Assembly (NCBI GenBank): GCA_934546685.1 | Contig: CAKTEB010000024.1 | Coordinates: 1-27,802, forward strand | DNA length: 27,802 bases | From: an uncultured Oscillospiraceae bacterium | GTDB lineage: Bacteria; Bacillota; Clostridia; Oscillospirales; Oscillospiraceae | Direction: 5' to 3' | Part shown: in pieces, positions 22,156-27,802 of the stretch | How the letters are laid out: each line of letters starts with the position of its first letter | Position numbering within the stretch: the first letter of the stretch is position 1 | Position numbers and translations under genes: made by a program | Notes under the pieces: generated by a model | What the model was told of the DNA's origin: nothing | The model's database searches: none | Seen by the model: the letters and a program-made list of their open reading frames with translations, nothing else

Positions 22156-23453
22156 TGCTGTTTCCTCATCTTACACATAAAAAATCCGTCGCAGTCGTGG
22201 ATGCCCTGATACAGGGTCAGCATTCCGGCTTCATCCTCTTCCAGGCCCGCCGGGAGCTCCAGGGATTCAGGCCGGAATTCCGCCGACTCAGACAGAAATG
22301 CTTTTGCCACGTCCTCGTTTTCCCGGCGCAGGATCGTACAGGTGCTGTAGAGCAGCACGCCGCCGGGGCGCACGTACCGTCCCGCCTGCCGGAGGATCTT
22401 CCCCTGCAGGGGCGGGAGTTCTGCCAGCTCTGCCGCCGGCTTATAGCGGATATCCGGCTTTTTGCGGATGACCCCCAGGCCCGAGCAGGGCACGTCGGCG
22501 ATCACCGCGTCAAAGGCATTTTCCCATTCAGACCGAAACACCGAGGCGTCGTTTTCCATAACGGCGACGATATCGATGCCCAGCCGCTGGGCCGCCCCCT
22601 GGATCTGGGGCAGCTTTCCGCCGTGGACGTCACAGGACAGGATCTCCCCCTGATTTTCCATATACATGGCGGCAGCCATGGATTTTCCGCCGGGAGCGGC
22701 GCAGAGATCCAGTACCTTCATGCCGGGCTTTAGGCCCATGACCTGAACTGACAGCCGTGCCGCCGGATCCTGTACCTGAAACCGCCCCTGCCGAAACGCC
22801 TCCAGCTGGGCGATATCTCCGGCCCCGGACAGCTGAAAGCAGCCCGGAAGCCAGGAATGGACAGTGACCTTGGCCCCTGCCGCCCGGAGCTCCTCCGTCA
22901 GGGCCTCGGGATCTGTTTTCATGGGATTTACCTGAATGCAGGTCTCCGGCTGGCTGTTGTCCGCCGCCAGGATCGTGCCCAGCCTTTTGCCCACGGAGCC
23001 CTTCATAAGATCCACCAGCTCCGCCGGATGGCTGTAGCGAACGGCATAGTCGGCGGGAGGCGTCAGCTTTTCCTTCTGCCGGAGCATATTCCGGAGGACG
23101 GCGTTGCAGAGCCCCGCCTCCCGCTGGGAGAACAGCTTTTTCGCCTGCTTCACCGCCTCGTTCACCGCCGCGGAGTCCGGGATCCGCTCCAGTATGGTGA
23201 TCTGATACACCGCCAGTCGGAGGATATCCCGCAGGGCAGGCTGCAAATGCTTTCTGCCGGTCAGGAAGGAATCGATATAGTAATCCAGAAGCGCCTGATT
23301 TTGCAGCACGCCGCAGCACAGGGTGGTGCAAAGTGCCGCGTCCTTTCGATCCAGGTGCTCCTGCTGAATGCAGTCTCTCAGCACCGCGTCGGACCAAGCC
23401 CCCCGGGTACGGCAGGCCATCAGCGCCTTGCGGGCAGCGGTTCTTGCTGGCAT
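22152..23453 (-). CDS. rsmB: 16S rRNA (cytosine(967)-C(5))-methyltransferase RsmB
   Basis: Methylates C5 of cytosine 967 in 16S rRNA. The 433-residue protein has an N-terminal NusB-like RNA-binding domain (about 1-130) and a SAM-dependent Rossmann domain. Motif I is VLDLCAAPGGKS (247-258), DVPCSGLG carries Cys323, and STCT carries Cys372; these two cysteines are the release and nucleophile pair of the family. GGAGGAG precedes ATG 23453, 12 bases after fmt. The stop overlaps the rlmN start by four bases. Confidence 0.96.
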   Translation of the reverse strand: MPARTAARKALMACRTRGAWSDAVLRDCIQQEHLDRKDAALCTTLCCGVLQNQALLDYYIDSFLTGRKHLQPALRDILRLAVYQITILERIPDSAAVNEAVKQAKKLFSQREAGLCNAVLRNMLRQKEKLTPPADYAVRYSHPAELVDLMKGSVGKRLGTILAADNSQPETCIQVNPMKTDPEALTEELRAAGAKVTVHSWLPGCFQLSGAGDIAQLEAFRQGRFQVQDPAARLSVQVMGLKPGMKVLDLCAAPGGKSMAAAMYMENQGEILSCDVHGGKLPQIQGAAQRLGIDIVAVMENDASVFRSEWENAFDAVIADVPCSGLGVIRKKPDIRYKPAAELAELPPLQGKILRQAGRYVRPGGVLLYSTCTILRRENEDVAKAFLSESAEFRPESLELPAGLEEDEAGMLTLYQGIHDCDGFFMCKMRKQQ

Positions 23454-23465
23454 TCCGGCTCCTCC

Positions 23466-24389
23466 TTAGTCATCAATGGTAATGGGATGGCCCCGGAGAT
23501 AATCTGCGCAGCGCATCCGCTTTCCGCCCTGGGCCTGGACCTCCTCCACCAGCAGTACGCATCCGCCGCCGCAGGCCATTTCCAGTCCCTTTTTCGTCAC
23601 AGCCACCGGGCTGCCCGGCGCCTTGTCCGTGGTCTTGTCCAGGATCTTCACAGAAAAAACCTTGCAGGGCTTCCCATGGAGCTCCATGGTAGCCACCGGC
23701 CAGGGAATCAATCCCCGAACCTGGCAGGAGATCTCCCAGGGGGTCTTCGTCCAGTCGATGGGTGACATATCCTTCCGCAGCATGGGGGCATAAGTGGCCT
23801 GTGCGGGATCCTGAGGTGTCCGCTGGGCGGTGCCATTCCCAATGGCGGCGACTGTCCTGGACAGCAGCTCCGCGCCGATTTCGGCCAGCTTGTTCGTCAG
23901 GGTCTCGGTGGTGTCCGTATCCTCGATGGGCATTACGATCTTATCGATCATGTCGCCCTCGTCCATTCCAGCGGAGAGATACATGGCGGTGACGCCGGTC
24001 TCCCGGCTGCCCTCCAGAATGCTCCACTGGATGGGGCCGGCGCCCCGGAGATGGGGTAAAAGACTGGCGTGGATATTGATGCAGCCGTACTTGGGGATGT
24101 CCAGCACCGCCTGGGGCAGGATCTTTCCGTAGGCCACCACGCAGATAAGCTCCGGCTGGAGCGCCCGCAGCTCCTCCACCACAGCCTCATCCTGAAAGGT
24201 CGTGGGCTGGATCACCTTAAGGTCATGGGCCAGGGCGAATTCCTTCACCGGCGAGGGCGTCAGCTTCATGCCCCGGTTCTTGGGGGTATCGATCTTGGTG
24301 TAAACCGCCGCGATCTCATGGCCGTCGCTGTAGATCCGTTCCAGGCACGTCCTGGCGATCTCCGGGGTACCCATGTAGACGATTCTCAA
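23466..24389 (-). CDS. fmt: Methionyl-tRNA formyltransferase
   Basis: Formylates Met-tRNAi for translation initiation, using 10-formyl-tetrahydrofolate. The 307-residue length is normal. The N-terminal domain has VYMGTPEIA, the catalytic group NIHASLLPHLRGAGPIQW (Asn105, His107) and DEGD with Asp143; the C-terminal OB domain contains QVRGLIPWPVA. The start is TTG 24389, overlapping the def stop as TTGA, with GAGGAGG seven bases upstream; the first in-frame ATG would cut into the conserved first strand. Pairing with def is the classic formyl-Met cycle arrangement. Confidence 0.97.
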   Translation of the reverse strand: MRIVYMGTPEIARTCLERIYSDGHEIAAVYTKIDTPKNRGMKLTPSPVKEFALAHDLKVIQPTTFQDEAVVEELRALQPELICVVAYGKILPQAVLDIPKYGCINIHASLLPHLRGAGPIQWSILEGSRETGVTAMYLSAGMDEGDMIDKIVMPIEDTDTTETLTNKLAEIGAELLSRTVAAIGNGTAQRTPQDPAQATYAPMLRKDMSPIDWTKTPWEISCQVRGLIPWPVATMELHGKPCKVFSVKILDKTTDKAPGSPVAVTKKGLEMACGGGCVLLVEEVQAQGGKRMRCADYLRGHPITIDD

Positions 24390-24910
24390 TTCGCATCCTC
24401 CTCACTGCCAGGCTCCGGCTCGCCGTTCTCCTCCATCTGCTGGAGATCCTCCTCGGTGAGGAGCTTGGAGGCGCGATCCACAAACAGGATGCCGTCCAAG
24501 TGCTCGCACTCATGGACAAAGCAGCGGCCGATGAGGCCGGACTCCGTGTCCGTATACACGTTGCCGTTCCGATCCATGGCCTTCACGGTGACGGTCATGG
24601 GCCGCTTGACGATGCCCCAAATACCCGGGAGGCTCAGGCAGCCCTCCAGGCCCTCCTGCTCTCCGGCGGTGTCGATGATCTGGGGATTCACCAGCTCGAG
24701 AATGGTGCCGTCCTCCTTCTCAATGACCACAATGCGCCGGAGGATGCCCACCTGCGGGGCCGCCAGACCCACGCCGCCGGAATCCTTCAGGGTATCGATC
24801 ATATCGTCGATCATCCGGTGGAGCCGCGCGTCAAATACGGTAACGGGCCGGGACTTCTTTCTGAGGCTCTCCTCGTCGGTATCCTTTTTCAAAATCGTTC
24901 TCAATGCCAT
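24386..24910 (-). CDS. def: Peptide deformylase
   Basis: Removes the formyl group from nascent proteins with a metal (usually Fe) centre. The 174 residues contain motif 1 GVGLAAPQVG (46-55), motif 2 EGCLS (89-93, Cys91 a metal ligand) and motif 3 HECEH (133-137, both His metal ligands, Glu134 catalytic). A short acidic tail (about 155-174, Glu- and Pro-rich) goes beyond the core fold. AGGAGG lies eight bases before ATG 24910. It is 15 bases after priA and overlaps fmt by four bases. Confidence 0.97.
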   Translation of the reverse strand: MALRTILKKDTDEESLRKKSRPVTVFDARLHRMIDDMIDTLKDSGGVGLAAPQVGILRRIVVIEKEDGTILELVNPQIIDTAGEQEGLEGCLSLPGIWGIVKRPMTVTVKAMDRNGNVYTDTESGLIGRCFVHECEHLDGILFVDRASKLLTEEDLQQMEENGEPEPGSEEDAN

Positions 24911-24925
24911 GTTGTTATCCTCCTG

Positions 24926-27385
24926 TCAGTCCATGGGATTCACGTCCACAGAGACTGTAATCGTCTTGTTGATCTTGTCCTTCTTAAACCGGATCATCAG
25001 TCCGGACAGAATCGTTCTTAAAGGCTTTGTATTCTTCCCCACCAAGGTCAGCTGATAGCGGTAGCGGTTCATGACCCGTACCACCCGAGCCGGAGCCGGG
25101 CCCATGAGCAAAATCTTTCCGCCCTGATACTGCCAGAGATACTGCTCCAAAGCCTCCCGGAAGCGCCTTGCGCCGTCCGCCGCCTCCCGTTCCATGGAGG
25201 CGAAAAAGCTCACCACCAGGATATCCCCATAGGGCGGACACCCCTGGAGCTGCCGGAGCGGCAGCTCTGTCTCATAAAAGGCGTCGTAATCCTGGCAGGC
25301 CGCCTGTAGCAGCACCTGGTTCTCCGGGGTCATGGTCTGGATCACAGCACGGCCCGGGAGCTCTCCCCGTCCGGCCCGGCCCACCACCTGGGTGATTTTG
25401 GAGAAGGTAATCTCCGCCGCCCGAAAGTCGTCGGTGTAGAGGGAGCTGTCCCCGTCCAGCACCCCCACCAGGGTCACATTGGGGAAGTTCAGGCCCTTGG
25501 TGACCATCTGGGTGCCGATCATCACCGGGATCTTCTCCTGGCGGAATTTATTGAGAATCGCCTCATGGGGATTGGAGGCGCTGACGGTGTCCGCGTCCAT
25601 GCGGATCGTCTCGATATTCGGCCACAGAGCCCGGACCTCCTGCTCCACCCGCTGGGTTCCAGTGCCCACCAGCCGGTATGTGCTTCCGCACTCCGGGCAC
25701 GCCTTGGAGGCGGGCTGGGAATAGCCGCAGTAGTGACACATAAGCCGGTCATTGGCCGAGTGGTAGGTGAGGCTGACGCTGCATCTGGGGCAGCCGGGTA
25801 CGTTTCCGCAGATGGGGCACAGCATGGTACGGCTGGCCCCCCGGCGGTTGAGATATAGAATAGTCTGCTGGCCGGTTTTGAAGTTCTGCTCCATTTCCAG
25901 GCGCAGGGTCTCGCTGATGGAGGTAGCGTTGCCGTTTCGGAGCTCCTCCTTCATATCCGTGAGAATCACCCGGGGCATGGTCTTTCCATTGTACCGCTGG
26001 CGGAGCTCCGACAGGTGGTATACGCCGGTTTTGGCCAGATACATGCTGGTAAGGCTGGGGGTGGCGGAGCCCAAAACGACTCCCGCCCCCTCTCGTGCTC
26101 CCCGCCAAATGGCCACCTCTCGGGCGTGATACCGGGGCGTCATCTCGGACTTATAGCTGCTCTCGTGCTCCTCGTCCAGGACGATAAGGCCCAGATTCTT
26201 CAGGGGCGAAAACACCGCGGATCTGGTGCCGATGACCACGGTGGCCTTCCCGGATCGGATCCGCTTCCATTCGTCATAGCGCTGGCCCGTTTGCAGAGCG
26301 CTGTGAAGCACCGCCACCCGGTCGCCGAAGCGCCGCATAAACGTCTCCATAAGCTGAGGCGTCAGGGCGATCTCCGGCACCAGCACCAGCGCCGTCCTCC
26401 CCTGCTCCAGTACAGATTCAATGAGTCGTAGATAGACAGCGGTCTTGCCGCTGCCGGTGACGCCGTAGAGGAGCGTCACAGACTTTGGCTCTGCCAGATG
26501 GTTCCGGATCTCCTCAAAGGCCTTCTGCTGCTCAGGCCGCAGGATCAGCGGCTCCGGCTCCGCCTTCTCCGGGAGCTTTGGCCGCCGGAACACCTCCCGG
26601 TGGCTGAGGGTCAGATACCCCGCCTGCTCCAGTGCGTTCATGGTGGCACTGCTGGCCCCAGTGAAATAGCTAAGCTCCTTCACAGAGCAGCTGCCCACCA
26701 CCGCCAGCATCTCCAGCACCGCCTTTTGCAGAGGCGCACGCTTCCGGGTGGCGGCATAGCGGGTGGCCTCCTGGGGAGATACCGCCAGGGTCGCCACCTT
26801 CTCGGTCTTGTCCCCGATGTTGCGGATCAGGCTGCCCTGGGACAGCACCAGCTTCCGGGCCCGGAGCTTTTTGAGGCCCGCTTCCAAGGCCTCCTTTCCA
26901 AAGAGCTTTCGGAGTTCCTCCTCCGGGGCCTGGCCGCCCACATCCTGCAAGTGGTTTCCAATGGTCACTGCCTCCGGACAGCCGGGGAATTTCTTCTCGA
27001 AATCCGCCTCCTGACCCGCAGCAGTCAAGACGATCTGGTCCTTGGCGTGGAACCACAGCCCCGCCGGGAGCATGGCCCGCACCGCGTCATAAAAGGTGCA
27101 GAAATATCGCTCCCGCAGGAAGGCCGCCAAGCGCAGCATTCCCTCGTCCAGCAGTGGCTCCGGATCTAATACCGATTCCACCGGCTTGAGCTGATAGTCC
27201 GGAGGCGTCTCCAGCTCCTGGATCTCCAGCACCACGCCCTCACTGCGGCGGTTGCCGGAGCCGAAGGGCACCGCTACTCGGACGCCGGGCACGCAGCTTT
27301 CCTCCAGAGCAGGGGGCACCAGATAATCATAGGGCTTGTCGATGGCGTACACAGCGGCAGCCACAACGATCTTCGCAATGTTCAA
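24926..27385 (-). CDS. priA: Primosomal protein N' (replication restart helicase PriA)
   Basis: Recognises stalled forks and reloads the replicative helicase. The 819-residue protein has a 3' DNA-binding N-terminal domain (IAKIVVAAAVYAIDKPYDYLVP), Walker A GVTGSGKT (308-315), Walker B DEEH (404-407), GSATPSL, and the eight-Cys zinc-binding insert (Cys523, 526, 532, 535, 550, 553, 563, 566). QVVGRAGRG is helicase motif VI. The start is TTG 27385, with GGGAG nine bases upstream, and matches the usual PriA N-terminus. In B. subtilis coaBC lies between rpoZ and priA; here there is only a hairpin. Confidence 0.97.
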   Translation of the reverse strand: MNIAKIVVAAAVYAIDKPYDYLVPPALEESCVPGVRVAVPFGSGNRRSEGVVLEIQELETPPDYQLKPVESVLDPEPLLDEGMLRLAAFLRERYFCTFYDAVRAMLPAGLWFHAKDQIVLTAAGQEADFEKKFPGCPEAVTIGNHLQDVGGQAPEEELRKLFGKEALEAGLKKLRARKLVLSQGSLIRNIGDKTEKVATLAVSPQEATRYAATRKRAPLQKAVLEMLAVVGSCSVKELSYFTGASSATMNALEQAGYLTLSHREVFRRPKLPEKAEPEPLILRPEQQKAFEEIRNHLAEPKSVTLLYGVTGSGKTAVYLRLIESVLEQGRTALVLVPEIALTPQLMETFMRRFGDRVAVLHSALQTGQRYDEWKRIRSGKATVVIGTRSAVFSPLKNLGLIVLDEEHESSYKSEMTPRYHAREVAIWRGAREGAGVVLGSATPSLTSMYLAKTGVYHLSELRQRYNGKTMPRVILTDMKEELRNGNATSISETLRLEMEQNFKTGQQTILYLNRRGASRTMLCPICGNVPGCPRCSVSLTYHSANDRLMCHYCGYSQPASKACPECGSTYRLVGTGTQRVEQEVRALWPNIETIRMDADTVSASNPHEAILNKFRQEKIPVMIGTQMVTKGLNFPNVTLVGVLDGDSSLYTDDFRAAEITFSKITQVVGRAGRGELPGRAVIQTMTPENQVLLQAACQDYDAFYETELPLRQLQGCPPYGDILVVSFFASMEREAADGARRFREALEQYLWQYQGGKILLMGPAPARVVRVMNRYRYQLTLVGKNTKPLRTILSGLMIRFKKDKINKTITVSVDVNPMD

Positions 27386-27412
27386 GCTGCCGCACTCCCT
27401 TCAAAACAGCAA

Positions 27413-27457
27413 ATGCCCCCCGCCGCGCACCTGGCCTCCAGACGCGGCGCGAGGCAT
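27413..27457 (-). terminator. Hairpin between rpoZ and priA
   Basis: A 15-position stem with one G-U pair and one mismatch (ATGCCTCGCGCCGCG with CGCGGCGGGGGGCAT) is followed on the - strand by TTTGCTGTTTTG. It may attenuate transcription into priA rather than fully stop it. Confidence 0.4.
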
Positions 27458-27482
27458 GGCCGGGCTTTGCGCCCATGACTGC

Positions 27483-27692
27483 TCAGCGCAGGTATTCATC
27501 CTTCACAGCTGCCACGATCTTGCCGTCGGCGATCTCGTCAATGGCCTCGCTGACCGCCATCTTCTCCACCGGGAGCTTGAACTCCTCGGCCTCAATGGCC
27601 ACCTGGCGAGCCCGGCGGGCAATGACATTGACAAGCAGATAACGGCTGGGTACACTCTTGAGCATCTGAGGTACGGGCGGATAAAGCATCAT
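27483..27692 (-). CDS. rpoZ: DNA-directed RNA polymerase subunit omega
   Basis: A 69-residue omega subunit, which aids folding and assembly of beta-prime. It has the family core SRYLLVNVIARRARQV and the later EKMAVSEAIDEIADGKI. The first of two adjacent ATG codons (27692) is chosen because it overlaps the gmk stop as ATGA and has GGAGG seven bases upstream. Gmk-rpoZ linkage is standard in Firmicutes. Confidence 0.93.
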   Translation of the reverse strand: MMLYPPVPQMLKSVPSRYLLVNVIARRARQVAIEAEEFKLPVEKMAVSEAIDEIADGKIVAAVKDEYLR

Positions 27693-27802
27693 AGTGATTC
27701 CTCCATTTTTAACAGATCAGTCTGTCGCTCAGCGCGGAGCTTCTCCGCGGTGAGGATACTGTCGATTTTACTTACGGCGTGCTCAGGGGTATCGTTGAGC
27801 AC
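27689..27802 (-). CDS. gmk: Guanylate kinase, 3' end only (cut by window edge)
   Basis: The last 37 codons of a frame that enters from the right edge. The product ends in VLNDTPEHAVSKIDSILTAE, KLRAER and a short tail to TGA. This matches the usual guanylate kinase C-terminus (VxND..xxAV.KI..I..AE..R.ER). It is placed directly before rpoZ with a 4-base overlap, as in other Firmicutes. The catalytic part lies outside the window, so the call rests on this tail and context. Confidence 0.82.
   Translation of the reverse strand: MLNDTPEHAVSKIDSILTAEKLRAERQTDLLKMEESL

Noticed and set aside
24498..24514. Peptide deformylase motif HECEH rather than HExDH
   Set aside because: The fourth position of the HExxH motif varies between Asp, Glu and Gln in the family; the metal ligands and catalytic Glu are intact.

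Overview
The window looks like chromosomal core sequence from a GC-rich, spore-forming member of the Clostridia, most like gut Oscillospiraceae (inference). Supporting signs are the spore-assembly pair spoIVA and sipL, the Firmicutes-type gmk-rpoZ-priA-def-fmt-rsmB-rlmN-PP2C-PASTA-kinase-rsgA-thiN cluster, strong AGGAGG-type ribosome binding sites, and several TTG starts. I see no phage, transposon, CRISPR array, rRNA or tRNA gene. No gene-free stretch exceeds about 300 bases.

Positions 1-7440 are read on the + strand: a short-form malic enzyme, the RecG helicase, an AsnB-type asparagine synthetase closed by a clear terminator, and then a two-gene unit. That unit is an ECF-like sigma factor overlapping by ATGA with a membrane-anchored protein whose extracellular part is a tandem duplication. 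This unit is the least ordinary part of the window.

Everything from 7578 to the right end is on the - strand. The two blocks converge on a bidirectional terminator at 7531-7575. Read in the direction of transcription from the right end, the order is: the gmk 3' end, rpoZ, priA, def, fmt, rsmB, rlmN, a PP2C phosphatase, a PASTA Ser/Thr kinase, rsgA and thiN. These are tightly packed with ATGA, TAATG or TTGA overlaps, so probably one long transcript, ending at a hairpin at 16658-16691. A 47-codon, two-helix membrane protein starts right after that hairpin. Next is sipL-spoIVA behind a sequence resembling a sigma-E promoter. After that come a small Cys-rich protein with gpmI (own promoter), the Asp23 protein with a FakA/YloV-like kinase (own promoter), and finally glgA.

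Functionally, the long operon combines nucleotide supply (gmk), transcription (rpoZ), replication restart (priA), formyl-methionine cycling (fmt/def), rRNA modification (rsmB/rlmN), reversible Ser/Thr phosphorylation tied to the cell wall (phosphatase/PASTA kinase), ribosome assembly (rsgA) and thiamine activation (thiN). Compared with Bacillus subtilis, coaBC, rpe, spoVM and rpmB are missing from their usual places, and the spore-coat base genes sipL-spoIVA lie where spoVM would be. I do not find a convincing, wholly new multi-gene system. The best candidates for something undescribed are the sigma/duplicated-ectodomain module at 5296-7523 and the small membrane protein at 16512-16655.
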